Source: Streptomyces sp. CB09001 (GTDB lineage Bacteria > Actinomycetota > Actinomycetes > Streptomycetales > Streptomycetaceae). From it: 64,000 bases of DNA. The translations under genes and the position numbers were made by a program. Under the pieces are notes generated by a model. The model saw only the letters and a list, made by a program, of their open reading frames with translations, ran no database searches and was not told the DNA's origin. The stretch is from the NCBI RefSeq assembly GCF_003369795.1, contig NZ_CP026730.1:2976001-3040000 (forward strand). Reading direction: 5' to 3'. Below, in pieces: positions 42,113 to 51,211 of this stretch. Position 1 is the stretch's first letter, and each line of letters starts with the position of its first letter.

Positions 42113-43306
42113 TCAGCCCTTCACGCAGACGACCTGCTTCAGCTTCGCCACGACCTCCACCAGGTCGCGCTGCTGGTCGATGACCTGGTCGATCGGCTTG
42201 TAGGCGCCCGGGATCTCGTCCACGACGCCGGAGTCCTTGCGGCACTCCACACCCCGCGTCTGCTCCTCCAGGTCCTTGGTGGAGAAGCGGCGCTTGGCGG
42301 CGTTCCGGCTCATCCGCCGACCGGCGCCGTGGGAGGCGGAGTTGAAGGACTTGGCGTTGCCGAGTCCCTTCACGATGTACGAACCCGTGCCCATGGAGCC
42401 GGGGATGATCCCGAAGTCCCCGGAACCCGCGCGGATCGCGCCCTTGCGGGTCACCAGCAGGTCCATCCCGTCGTACCGCTCCTCGGCCACGTAGTTGTGG
42501 TGGGCGCTGATCTCCTGCTCGAAGACCGGCTTGGCCTTCTTGAACTCCTTGCGGACCACGTCCTTGAGGAGCGCCATCATGAGCGTGCGGTTGTACTTCG
42601 CGTACTCCTGCGCCCAGAACAGGTCGTTGCGGTACGCGGCCATCTGCGGGGTGTCCGCGACGAACACCGCGAGGTCGCGGTCGACCAGACCCTGGTTGTG
42701 CGGGAGCTTCTGGGCGACGCCGATATGATGCTCGGCCAGTTCCTTGCCGATGTTGCGGGAACCGGAGTGCAGCATCAGCCAGACAGAACCGGTCGTATCC
42801 GTGCACACTTCGACGAAATGATTTCCGCCTCCGAGCGTACCCATCTGCTTTCCGGCCCGTTCGTGACGGAACTTGACCGCTTCGGCGACTCCGTCGAACC
42901 GCCCCCAGAAGTCGTCCCACCCGCCGGTCGCCAGCCCGTGGAAGCGCCCCGGCTCAAGAGGACTGTCGTGCATCCCCCGCCCCACCGGAATCGCCTGCTC
43001 GATCTTCGAGCGCAGCCGGGACAGGTCACCGGGCAGGTCGTTCGCCGTCAGGGACGTCTTCACCGCCGACATGCCGCAGCCGATGTCGACGCCCACCGCG
43101 GCCGGGCACACCGCGCCGCTCATCGCGATCACGGAGCCGACCGTCGCGCCCTTGCCGTAGTGCACGTCCGGCATGACCGCGAGGCCCTTGATCCACGGCA
43201 GGGTCGCGACGTTGCGCAGCTGCTGGAGCGCGCCCTCCTCGACCGTCGCCGGGTCGGTCCACATCCGGATCGGCACCTTCGCGCCCGGCATCTCCACGTA
43301 CGACAT
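42113..43306 (-). CDS. rtcB: RtcB family RNA ligase
   Basis: A 397-residue RtcB. Metal and GTP motifs are present: VMPDVHYGKGATVGSVIAMS, VGVDIGCGMSAVKT, GGGNHFVEVCTD, LHSGSRNIGKELA, and GSMGTGSYIVKG. The guanylylated His is in SASHGAGRRMSRNAAKR. RtcB joins 3'-phosphate and 5'-OH RNA ends using GTP and Mn2+, repairing tRNA and rRNA breaks. The gene is single and convergent with the SDR gene. It may matter for repair of RNA cut by toxins; that link is speculative. Confidence 0.95.
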   Translation of the reverse strand: MSYVEMPGAKVPIRMWTDPATVEEGALQQLRNVATLPWIKGLAVMPDVHYGKGATVGSVIAMSGAVCPAAVGVDIGCGMSAVKTSLTANDLPGDLSRLRSKIEQAIPVGRGMHDSPLEPGRFHGLATGGWDDFWGRFDGVAEAVKFRHERAGKQMGTLGGGNHFVEVCTDTTGSVWLMLHSGSRNIGKELAEHHIGVAQKLPHNQGLVDRDLAVFVADTPQMAAYRNDLFWAQEYAKYNRTLMMALLKDVVRKEFKKAKPVFEQEISAHHNYVAEERYDGMDLLVTRKGAIRAGSGDFGIIPGSMGTGSYIVKGLGNAKSFNSASHGAGRRMSRNAAKRRFSTKDLEEQTRGVECRKDSGVVDEIPGAYKPIDQVIDQQRDLVEVVAKLKQVVCVKG

Positions 43307-43510
43307 ATCGTCCTCATTCCCCCGGAAAACAAACAGAAGTCTCGAAGCGCAAAACCGGCGCCAAGGGCAGCCAAAGGGACGACTGACCGGCGTTCACGGC
43401 GGCGCGTGCGATACACATTGTCTCCAGGGGACGCCCCCGCGCGGCAAGCGAATAACCAGCGGGGACACTGGAGTACCGACCACAGCCACACCGGCGAGAG
43501 GAGCCGCACC

Positions 43511-44389
43511 GTGCAGCGGAAGGCCTACGTACCGGGCGTCGCCGCCCTCCTGGCGGCGTTGCTGGCCGGCTGCACCGGCGGCTCGGGCGGCGGCGCCACC
43601 GCGGACGACTCGAACCCGGGTCAGCCCGGGGTCGCGACCGAGGCGGCCGAGCCCGGCAAGTACCGCACCCTTCCGGAGCCGTGCGCCGTGGTCGGCCACA
43701 AGGCGCTGGACACCCTCCTGCCCGGCATCGAGGAGATCGCCGACGAGGAGCAGCGCGAGAAGGCGTACGCGGGCGAGCCGACGCTCGCGTACGACACGGA
43801 CCGCAAGGTCGGCTGCCGCTGGAAGGTGGAGTCGGCGGAGGCCACCGATCATCTCTTCGTCGACTTCGAGCGGGTGGTGTCCTACGACGGCTCCGTGAGC
43901 GACGACAGCGAGGCCGAGCAGCTCTTCGCGCAGCAGGTGGAGGCCGCCGACCTGCCCGAGCCGGTCGTCTCGGAGTCCGGGTCCGCCACCTCGGACTCCC
44001 CGACCGGCAGCCCCTCCTCGTCCTCCGGAGAGTCCGGGGAGCCCGGGGAGTCCGGAGAACCGGCCGGCGGCGCGGGCGGCACGCCCTCGTCCTCGGCCTC
44101 CGCGCCCTCGTCCTCCCCCTCCTCCTCGTCGACCGCGTCCCCCGCCGAGGTCCAGCCCCGGCTCCTGGACGACCTGGGCGACGAGGCGTTCGTGGACGAC
44201 GCGCTCAGCAGCTCCGGCTCGACGGCGAAGCGGCGCACCGTGACTGTGGCGTTCCGCACGTCGAACGTCATGGTGACCATCGAGTACGCGGAGCAGTCGG
44301 CGACGCTCGGAGCCGTCCCGGACAGCGAGGAAATGCAGGACATGGCGCGGAAACTGGCTTCCCAGCTGGCGGATTCACTGGGCGGTTGA
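43511..44389 (+). CDS. DUF3558-like lipoprotein
   Basis: A 292-residue lipoprotein. The signal peptide MQRKAYVPGVAALLAALLAG ends in the lipobox LLAGC. The folded part begins KYRTLPEPCAVVGHKALDTL with the DUF3558 CxxV pattern, pairs with a second Cys in KVGCRWKVES, and is interrupted by a Ser/Gly/Pro-rich stretch (about residues 155-220). DUF3558 proteins are cell-surface lipoproteins of unknown function. GTG 43511 precedes the signal peptide. It is followed by a second related lipoprotein. Confidence 0.85.
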   Translation: MQRKAYVPGVAALLAALLAGCTGGSGGGATADDSNPGQPGVATEAAEPGKYRTLPEPCAVVGHKALDTLLPGIEEIADEEQREKAYAGEPTLAYDTDRKVGCRWKVESAEATDHLFVDFERVVSYDGSVSDDSEAEQLFAQQVEAADLPEPVVSESGSATSDSPTGSPSSSSGESGEPGESGEPAGGAGGTPSSSASAPSSSPSSSSTASPAEVQPRLLDDLGDEAFVDDALSSSGSTAKRRTVTVAFRTSNVMVTIEYAEQSATLGAVPDSEEMQDMARKLASQLADSLGG

Positions 44390-44521
44390 GTCGCTCCGGG
44401 GCTCCCACGCGCCCGCGTGCGCTGCCGCCGAAGCGGGACCGCACGATTTCTTCACCGCGTACGGTGGCCCCTCGGACCCGTTCCGAACGCAGGAATGACG
44501 AGTGCCATGAGTGAAGGAACC

Positions 44522-45361
44522 ATGCAGCTACGAGCCCAGCGTGACCAGCGAGACCCGCAAGCGAAGCGAGCGAAGCGACTCACCCGCGTCCTTGTCGGCG
44601 CGGCCGCCGTACCCGTGATGCTGGTGGCAGCCGGCTGCTCCTCGGACTCCGGCTCCGAGGACGGCAAGGACAAGGCCGCCGAGGAGTCCGCCGCGTCGAA
44701 GTCCGCGAGCCCGTCCCCGACGGTGCAGGCGGCGGCGTACGCGAAGCTTCCGGAGCCGTGCTCGGTGGTGACGAAGAAGACGCTGGACGACCTGGTGCCG
44801 AAGGGCGACTCCGGCAAGGAGGGCTCGTCCAACGACACGGCGATGCGGGCCGGTTGCTCCTGGGACAGTCTCGACGACAACGGCGTGAAGGGTTCCCAGT
44901 TCCGCTGGCTGAGCGTGTCGATGCTGCGCTTCGAGTCGGACGTGACGCGCGGCGAGGGCGAGAAGCTGGCGCACGACTACTACCTGAAGCAACTGAAGGA
45001 CGCGCAGGCCGCGGAGGGGGCGAAGAGCCTCAGGACCGCGCCGGTGAGCCGCACGGGCAACGAGGCCTCCGTGGTGAGCTACGACCTGAAGAAGAAGGAA
45101 GGCACCTTCAAGCAGCAGACCGTCGTGGCACGGGTCGAGAACGTCGTCGTCACCCTCGACTTCAACGGCGCGGGCCTGGCGGGCGACAAGACCCCGGACG
45201 CCGACGACCTGGTGAAGGACGCGCAGAAGGCGGCCAAGGAGGCTGTGGCCGCGGTGATGAAGGCCAACGACACTGCCGCCGGTGCCAAACCGAGCGGCGC
45301 CCCGAGCGGCACGCCGGCGCCCTCCGGCTCGTCCTCCAAGGCGCCCTCGAAGGACAGCTGA
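44522..45361 (+). CDS. DUF3558-like lipoprotein, second copy
   Basis: A 279-residue lipoprotein with a basic N-terminus (RDQRDPQAKRAKRLTR), hydrophobic core and lipobox LVAAGC. The mature part shows YAKLPEPCSVVTKKTLDDLV and AGCSWDSLDDNG, the paired-Cys pattern of the first copy, then a Ser/Pro/Ala tail. ATG 44522 has GAAGGA upstream; in-frame ATGs at 44495 and 44507 are alternatives. The tandem arrangement suggests duplication. Confidence 0.85.
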   Translation: MQLRAQRDQRDPQAKRAKRLTRVLVGAAAVPVMLVAAGCSSDSGSEDGKDKAAEESAASKSASPSPTVQAAAYAKLPEPCSVVTKKTLDDLVPKGDSGKEGSSNDTAMRAGCSWDSLDDNGVKGSQFRWLSVSMLRFESDVTRGEGEKLAHDYYLKQLKDAQAAEGAKSLRTAPVSRTGNEASVVSYDLKKKEGTFKQQTVVARVENVVVTLDFNGAGLAGDKTPDADDLVKDAQKAAKEAVAAVMKANDTAAGAKPSGAPSGTPAPSGSSSKAPSKDS

Positions 45362-45411
45362 CGGTCTCTTCGACCCACCGGCCACCCGTCCCCCGCACAC
45401 ATGTGCCACTC

Positions 45412-45425
45412 TGTTGCGCGCAACA
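45412..45425. promoter_or_regulatory. Perfect palindrome upstream of the DUF2637 gene
   Basis: TGTTGCGCGCAACA is a 14-base perfect palindrome, 25 bases before the GTG at 45450 and ahead of its GGGAGG ribosome site. It looks like an operator; no regulator is assigned. Confidence 0.45.
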
Positions 45426-45449
45426 ACACGCAATGGGAGGGGAGTACGG

Positions 45450-46769
45450 GTGGCCGCGCCACTTCAGCTGACCCGGACGCACCGCGTCCTCATCGGCCTG
45501 GTCGTCTTCGGTGCCGTGATCATCGCCGGGATCGGCTTCGCGGGTTCGTACGCGGCGGTGCGGGAACTGGCCCTGAAGAAGGGGTTCGGGAATTTCTCGT
45601 ACGTCTTCCCGATCGGCATCGACGCGGGCATCTGTGTGCTGCTCGCCCTGGACCTGCTGCTGACCTGGATCCGCATCCCCTTCCCGCTGCTGCGGCAGAC
45701 GGCGTGGCTGCTGACGGCGGCGACGATCGCGTTCAACGGCGCCGCGGCCTGGCCCGACCCGCTGGGCGTGGGCATGCACGGCGTGATCCCGATCCTGTTC
45801 GTGGTGTCCGTCGAGGCCGCCCGGCACGCAACTGGCCGGATCGCCGACATCACCGCCGACAAGCACATGGAGGGCGTCCGCCTCACCCGCTGGCTGCTCT
45901 CGCCGGTGCCGACGTTCCTGCTGTGGCGCCGCATGAAGCTGTGGGAGCTGCGCTCCTACGAGCAGGTCATCAAGCTGGAGCAGGAGCGGCTGGTGTACCG
46001 GGCCCGGCTGCGGTCCCGCTTCGGCCGCGCCTGGCGCCGCAAGGCTCCCGTGGAGTCCCTGATGCCGCTGCGGCTGGCCCGCTACGGCGTCCCGCTGGCA
46101 CAGACCGGCCCCGCCGGGCTGGCGGCGGCGGGCATCGAACCGGCGCTGCTCCCGCCGGTGCCGCGGCAGCTCCCGGAGACGGACCCGCAGACCCCCGCGG
46201 GCGAACAGCGCGCCGAGCTGGTCAAGGGCCCCGAGGCGGACCGGCCCGGGCCCGAGGTCCGGTCCCGGCCCGCGGACCGTTCCGGGCCCGAGGATCTGCC
46301 GCCGCAGGGTGCCGGGGAGGAGGACGGCCCGGAGCAGAGCCCCTGGTTCAACACCCGCCAGGTCGCCTACCAGGGCGGTTACGACCCCAGCTACGACCCC
46401 GGCGAGCAGTACGCCCAGTGGTACGAGGAGCAGCAGCAGGCCGACCAGTACCGGGACCAGTACGAGGAGGAGCCCCCGCTGCAGGAGCCCTCGCCGGAGG
46501 AGACGGGCAGCTTCCCGATACCGGTCGTGCCGGGGCGCACCCGCGAGCTGGGTGAGGGCGTCGGCACGGCCGAGCCGGAACCGACGGAGGAGGACTACTA
46601 CACGGTCTTCCGGAAGTCGATCGACGGCAGCTACCCCACGGTTGCCCAGTTCCGCAACGACGTGGAGGCGACCTTCGGCGTGCCGCTGGCTCCGCGGGAG
46701 GCCGATCGCATGGTGAAGGCGTTCAGCGAGCGCCACATGCGGGAGCTCCAGGAAGAGCACATCGCCTGA
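45450..46769 (+). CDS. DUF2637 membrane protein (SpdB-like)
   Basis: A 439-residue protein. Four TM helices occupy residues 10-125 (VLIGLVVFGAVIIAGIGFAG, VFPIGIDAGICVLLALDLLL, WLLTAATIAFNGAAAW, VIPILFVVSVEAARH), as in DUF2637. A basic helical segment follows (WRRMKLWELRSYEQVIKLEQ), then a Pro/Glu-rich linker (about 240-380), and a C-terminal helical domain (SIDGSYPTVAQFRNDVEATF). Relatives occur on conjugative elements and on core chromosomes beside lysS, as here. GTG 45450 has a strong GGGAGGGGAG. Function unknown. Confidence 0.88.
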   Translation: MAAPLQLTRTHRVLIGLVVFGAVIIAGIGFAGSYAAVRELALKKGFGNFSYVFPIGIDAGICVLLALDLLLTWIRIPFPLLRQTAWLLTAATIAFNGAAAWPDPLGVGMHGVIPILFVVSVEAARHATGRIADITADKHMEGVRLTRWLLSPVPTFLLWRRMKLWELRSYEQVIKLEQERLVYRARLRSRFGRAWRRKAPVESLMPLRLARYGVPLAQTGPAGLAAAGIEPALLPPVPRQLPETDPQTPAGEQRAELVKGPEADRPGPEVRSRPADRSGPEDLPPQGAGEEDGPEQSPWFNTRQVAYQGGYDPSYDPGEQYAQWYEEQQQADQYRDQYEEEPPLQEPSPEETGSFPIPVVPGRTRELGEGVGTAEPEPTEEDYYTVFRKSIDGSYPTVAQFRNDVEATFGVPLAPREADRMVKAFSERHMRELQEEHIA

Positions 46770-46781
46770 GGCGGCTACGGC

Positions 46782-46817
46782 GAAGGGGGCGCCCGGCGAG
46801 AACCGGGCGCCCCCTTC
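46782..46817. terminator. Bidirectional terminator between DUF2637 and lysS
   Basis: GAAGGGGGCGCCCGG (46782-46796) pairs perfectly over 15 bases with 46803-46817 around a 6-base loop, between two convergent genes. Confidence 0.8.
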
Positions 46818-46837
46818 TTCGTACCGTCCGTGCGGTG

Positions 46838-48583
46838 CTACTCCCCGAGCAGGGCCCGCACCCGGTCCTGCCCCACCGCGAGCAGCAGCGTGGGCAGGCG
46901 CGGGCCGGTGTCGCGGCCGACGAGCAGGTGGTAGAGCAGCGCGAAGAACGTCCGCTGGGCGGTCTTGATCTCCGGCGGCAGCTCCTTGGGCGTGGCGTCG
47001 GCGGGGAAGCCGGCCTGGACCTTGGGAACGCCGTAGACGTGGTGGGTGAGCCCGTCCAGGGACCAGTGGTCGGCCAGCCCGTCGAGCAGCAGCCGCAGGG
47101 ACTGCCGGCTCGGCTCGTCGAGGGACTTGAGCAGCTCGGCGTCGGGCTCCTGGCGCACGATGGTGCGCTGGTCGGCGGGGACGTGGGTGTTGATCCACGC
47201 CTCGGCCTTGTCGTAGCGCGGCCGGGCCTGGTCCAGCGACGCGATCGGGTCGGCCGGGTCCAGCTCGCCGAGGATGCGCAGCGCCTGGTCCTCGTGCCCG
47301 GCGGTGATGTCGGCGACGGAGGCGAGTGTGCGGTACGGCAGCGGCCTGGGCGTGCGCGGCAGCTCACCGGCGGCCGTGCCGACGGCGCGCGCGTGGGCGG
47401 CGGCGTCGGCGGGGAGGGCGCTGCCGTCGGCGACCTTGGCGTCGAGGCGGTCCCACTCGTCGTACAGCCGCTGGATCTCCTGGTCGAAGGCGATCTTGAA
47501 GGACTGGTTGGGGCGGCGGCGGGCGTACAGCCAGCGCAGCAGCTGCGGCTCCATGATCTGGAGCGCGTCGGCCGGGGTGGGGACTCCGCCCTTGGACGAG
47601 GACATCTTGGCCATGCCGCTGATGCCGACGAAGGCGTACATCGGGCCGATGGGCTGCTTGCCGCCGAAGATGCCGACGATCTGCCCGCCGACCTGGAAGG
47701 AGGATCCGGGGGACGAATGGTCGACACCGCTGGGCTCGAAGACGACGCCCTCGTAGGCCCAGCGCATCGGCCAGTCGACCTTCCAGACCAGCTTGCCGCG
47801 GTTGAACTCGCTCAGCCGCACGGTCTCGGAGAAGCCGCAGGCCGTGCAGGCGTAGGTCAGCTCGGTCGAGTCGTCGTCGTAGGCGGTGACCGTGGTCAGG
47901 TCCTTCTCGCAGTTGCCGCAGTACGGCTTGTACGGGAAGTATCCGGCGGAGCCGGAGCTGCCGTCGTCCTCGGCGGCGGCGCCGGAGCCCTCGGCGGCCT
48001 CCAGCTCGGCCTCGTCGACGGGCTTCTGCGACTTCTTGCCGGTCGTCTTCGGCTTGGTCCGGTACTGGTCGAGGATGGCGTCGATGTCCCGCCGGTGCTT
48101 CATGGCGTGCAGGATCTGCTCGCGGTAGACGCCGGAGGTGTACTGGGCGGTCTGGCTGATCCCGTCGAACTCGACGCCCATCTCGGCGAGCGAAGCGACC
48201 ATCGCGGCCTTGAAGTGCTCCGCCCAGTTCGGGTGCGGGGAGCCCTTCGGGGCCGGGACGGAGGTCAGCGGCTTGCCGATGTGCTCGGCCCAGGACTCGT
48301 CCACGCCGGGGACGCCGGCCGGGACCTTGCGGTAGCGGTCGTAGTCGTCCCAGGAGATGAGGTGCCGCACCTCGTACCCGCGGCGGCGGATCTCGTCGGC
48401 GACCAGGTGCGGGGTCATGACCTCGCGCAGGTTGCCCAGGTGGATGGGACCGGAGGGGGAGAGTCCGGAGGCGACGACGACACCTGGTTTGCCCGGGGCA
48501 CGACGCTCCGACTCGGCGATGACCTCGTCCGCGAAACGGGAGACCCAGTCGGTGGTCTCTGTGCTCTGAGCCACGATCGGCAC
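46838..48583 (-). CDS. lysS: Lysyl-tRNA synthetase, class I
   Basis: A 581-residue class I (archaeal-type) LysRS. The HIGH-equivalent is SGLSPSGPIHLGNLRE; the KMSKS-equivalent is GMAKMSSSKGGVPTP. A zinc-ribbon-like segment, YCGNCEKDL and YACTACGFSE, lies between. It charges tRNA-Lys with lysine using ATP. Class I LysRS is unusual in bacteria but known in Streptomyces. The GTG at 48583 starts VPIVAQSTE and has GAAGAGG upstream; the frame extends further without coding character. It is divergent from argS. Confidence 0.95.
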   Translation of the reverse strand: MPIVAQSTETTDWVSRFADEVIAESERRAPGKPGVVVASGLSPSGPIHLGNLREVMTPHLVADEIRRRGYEVRHLISWDDYDRYRKVPAGVPGVDESWAEHIGKPLTSVPAPKGSPHPNWAEHFKAAMVASLAEMGVEFDGISQTAQYTSGVYREQILHAMKHRRDIDAILDQYRTKPKTTGKKSQKPVDEAELEAAEGSGAAAEDDGSSGSAGYFPYKPYCGNCEKDLTTVTAYDDDSTELTYACTACGFSETVRLSEFNRGKLVWKVDWPMRWAYEGVVFEPSGVDHSSPGSSFQVGGQIVGIFGGKQPIGPMYAFVGISGMAKMSSSKGGVPTPADALQIMEPQLLRWLYARRRPNQSFKIAFDQEIQRLYDEWDRLDAKVADGSALPADAAAHARAVGTAAGELPRTPRPLPYRTLASVADITAGHEDQALRILGELDPADPIASLDQARPRYDKAEAWINTHVPADQRTIVRQEPDAELLKSLDEPSRQSLRLLLDGLADHWSLDGLTHHVYGVPKVQAGFPADATPKELPPEIKTAQRTFFALLYHLLVGRDTGPRLPTLLLAVGQDRVRALLGE

Positions 48584-48768
48584 GTCCTCTTCCCTGAAAC
48601 TTCTCTGACTTCTTCTCCGGAACCGCTCCGAAGACAGCCGGTACGGTCGCACGGCTGACCGTGCCATTCTCCCAGCCCGGCCCGCATCCGCGAAAACCGC
48701 TTTTCACCGCGTGGGATACTCGGCTTCTGTACTACTTCCAGGAACCCGAGCAGAACGGCAGCCACTCC

Positions 48769-50532
48769 ATGGCCTCGGTCACGTCCCTCAGCGACTCCGT
48801 CCAGCAGCACCTCGCGTCCGCCCTCACGGCCACCCGGCCGGAGGCCGCCGGCGCGGACCCGCTGCTGCGACGAAGCGACCGGGCGGACTACCAGGCCAAC
48901 GGCATCCTCGCCCTGGCCAAGAAGGCGAAGGCCAACCCGCGGGAGCTGGCGGCCGAGGTCGTCGCGCGGATCACCACCGGTGACGAGCTGATCAAGGACG
49001 TCGAGGTCTCGGGACCCGGCTTCCTCAACATCACCGTCGCCGACCGGGCGATCACCGCGAACCTCGCCGCGCGGCTCGCGGACGGCGAGCGCCTCGGCGT
49101 GCCGCTGAAGCAGGACGCGGGGATCACGGTCGTCGACTACGCCCAGCCGAACGTGGCGAAGGAGATGCACGTCGGCCACCTGCGCTCCGCGGTCATCGGC
49201 GACGCCCTGCGCGGCATGCTCGACTTCACCGGCGAGCAGACGATCGGCCGGCACCACATCGGCGACTGGGGCACCCAGTTCGGCATGCTCATCCAGTACC
49301 TGTTCGAGCACCCCGGCGAGCTGGCCCCGCCCGGGGACGTCGACGGCGAGCAGGCCATGTCGAACCTGAACCGGGTGTACAAGGCGTCGCGCGCGGTCTT
49401 CGACGCGGACGAGGAGTTCAAGGAGCGGGCCCGGCGGCGGGTCGTCGCCCTGCAGTCCGGCGACAAGGAGACGCTGGAGCTGTGGCAGCAGTTCGTGGAC
49501 GAGTCGAAGGTCTACTTCTACTCCGTCTTCGAGAAGCTCGACATGGAGATCCGCGACGAGGAGATCGTCGGCGAGTCCGCGTACAACGAGGGCATGCCCG
49601 AGACCGCCCGCATCCTGGAGGAGACGGGCGTCGCGGTGCGCTCCGAGGGCGCGCTCGTGGTGTTCTTCGACGAGATCCGCGGCAAGGACGACCAGCCGGT
49701 GCCGCTGATCGTGCAGAAGGCCGACGGCGGCTTCGGCTACGCGGCCTCCGACCTGACCGCGATCCGCAACCGCGTCCGGGACCTGCACGCCACCACGCTG
49801 CTGTACGTCGTGGACGTGCGTCAGTCGCTGCACTTCAAGATGGTCTTCGAGACGGCCCGCCGGGCCGGCTGGCTCGGTGACGAGGTCACCGCGCACAACA
49901 TGGGCTACGGCACGGTGCTCGGCGCGGACGGCAAGCCCTTCAAGACGCGTGCGGGCGAGACCGTGCGGCTCGAGGACCTGCTGGACGAGGCGGTGCAGCG
50001 GGCGGCGGAGGTCGTGCGGGAGAAGGCGCGGGACCTCACCGAGGACGAGATCCAGGAGCGGGCGGCGCAGGTCGGCATCGGCGCCGTGAAGTACGCGGAC
50101 CTGTCGACGTCGCCGAACCGCGACTACAAGTTCGACCTGGACCAGATGGTCTCGCTCAACGGCGACACCAGCGTCTACCTCCAGTACGCCTACGCCCGTA
50201 TCCAGTCCATCCTCCGCAAGGCCGGCGAGGTCCGCCCCGCCGCCCACCCGGAGCTGGAGCTGCACGAGGCGGAGCGCGCGCTGGGCCTGCACCTGGACGC
50301 GTTCGGCACCACGGTCTTCGAGGCGGCGGCGGAGTACGCCCCGCACAAGCTGGCCGCGTACCTGTACCAGCTGGCGTCGCTGTTCACGTCGTTCTACGAC
50401 AAGTGCCCGGTGATCAAGCCGCAGCCGCCGCGGGACGTGGCGGAGAACCGCCTGTTCCTGTGCGACCTCACGGCCCGCACCCTGCACCGGGGCATGGCCC
50501 TGCTGGGCATCCGGACGCCCGAGCGACTCTGA
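48769..50532 (+). CDS. argS: Arginyl-tRNA synthetase
   Basis: A 587-residue class I synthetase. The N-terminal Add-1 domain (1-120) recognises the tRNA D-loop. The HIGH-equivalent is [20 protein letters not shown], the KMSKS-like loop is [20 protein letters not shown], and the C-terminal helical domain ends with [12 protein letters not shown] and [13 protein letters not shown] 48769 begins MASVTSLSD. Divergent from lysS, as in other Streptomyces. Confidence 0.96.
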   Translation: MASVTSLSDSVQQHLASALTATRPEAAGADPLLRRSDRADYQANGILALAKKAKANPRELAAEVVARITTGDELIKDVEVSGPGFLNITVADRAITANLAARLADGERLGVPLKQDAGITVVDYAQPNVAKEMHVGHLRSAVIGDALRGMLDFTGEQTIGRHHIGDWGTQFGMLIQYLFEHPGELAPPGDVDGEQAMSNLNRVYKASRAVFDADEEFKERARRRVVALQSGDKETLELWQQFVDESKVYFYSVFEKLDMEIRDEEIVGESAYNEGMPETARILEETGVAVRSEGALVVFFDEIRGKDDQPVPLIVQKADGGFGYAASDLTAIRNRVRDLHATTLLYVVDVRQSLHFKMVFETARRAGWLGDEVTAHNMGYGTVLGADGKPFKTRAGETVRLEDLLDEAVQRAAEVVREKARDLTEDEIQERAAQVGIGAVKYADLSTSPNRDYKFDLDQMVSLNGDTSVYLQYAYARIQSILRKAGEVRPAAHPELELHEAERALGLHLDAFGTTVFEAAAEYAPHKLAAYLYQLASLFTSFYDKCPVIKPQPPRDVAENRLFLCDLTARTLHRGMALLGIRTPERL

Positions 50533-50537
50533 GCCGC

Positions 50538-50564
50538 CCGGGGCGGGAGCACCGCCCGCCCCGG
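50538..50564. terminator. Bidirectional terminator after argS
   Basis: CCGGGGCGGG (50538-50547) pairs perfectly with CCCGCCCCGG (50555-50564), 5 bases after the argS stop and just before the convergent gene's end. Confidence 0.75.
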
Positions 50565-50572
50565 CCGGACCG

Positions 50573-51022
50573 TCAGCAGCGGTGCCGGTCGGCGTAGTCC
50601 GCGAACGCGGCCTGGGTGCGAGCCCCGGCGATCCCGTCGACGGACAGGTTGTAGCCGTAGCCGCGGGAGTTCAGGTAGCGCTGGAGCGCCGCGACCGTCC
50701 CGGAGCCGACGATGCCGTCGATGGGGCCGCTGTAGAAACGCTGCGGAGTGAAGAAGGTCTGCGCCGCCTTCCAGCTGGTGGTGCCGAGCTGCCCGTCGAT
50801 CGTGCCGGGCTTGTAGCCCAGGTCGCGCAGCCAGCACTGCCACTTCTTCGCCTGCGTAGTGGTCAGCCCCAGGTTGACCACCGCCAGCGGCGCCACCTCC
50901 GGGCTCGCGGACCGCTGGGTGGGGGCGGGCACCGCTCCGGCCGTCCCCGCGGCCGCCAGTCCTCCGCCGGCGATCGCCGCTGCCGTGGTGACGCTGACAA
51001 GTACCTTCGTGAGTGCTCGCAT
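50573..51022 (-). CDS. Secreted peptidoglycan-binding-domain protein
   Basis: A 149-residue protein with a signal peptide (MRALTKVLVSVTTAAAIAGG, cleavage near AGTAGA-VP). Two peptidoglycan-binding (PG_binding_1) units follow: WQCWLRDLGYKPGTIDGQLG and VAALQRYLNSRGYGYNLSVD with GIAGARTQAAF. It should sit in the cell wall; no catalytic domain is attached. Two Cys residues, in the first unit and at the C-terminus, may form a disulfide. Confidence 0.88.
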   Translation of the reverse strand: MRALTKVLVSVTTAAAIAGGGLAAAGTAGAVPAPTQRSASPEVAPLAVVNLGLTTTQAKKWQCWLRDLGYKPGTIDGQLGTTSWKAAQTFFTPQRFYSGPIDGIVGSGTVAALQRYLNSRGYGYNLSVDGIAGARTQAAFADYADRHRC

Positions 51023-51211
51023 GCTGTCGTGCTCCCCTGATCGACGTTCGTTGTCGTGGTCGGCACCCAGCTTGCTCGTTCGGCGCCCCGCGGGGCGCCG
51101 AACGCCCCGAAGTGACGGCGTCCCGGGACGTCCCGCCGCCTGACCTGCTCGGACGCCGCCGTTCGAGTCCCTACGGTGGGACGGCCCGGGAGCGATCCGG
51201 CCGGCGCCGGG

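Noticed and set aside
42113-43306. RtcB as part of the immune clusters
   Set aside because: It stands alone about 3 kb away, convergent with an SDR gene; any link to RNA repair after defence is speculation.
43511-45361. The two DUF3558 lipoproteins as a defence or toxin pair
   Set aside because: Both are typical surface lipoproteins with signal peptides and no toxin or immunity features.
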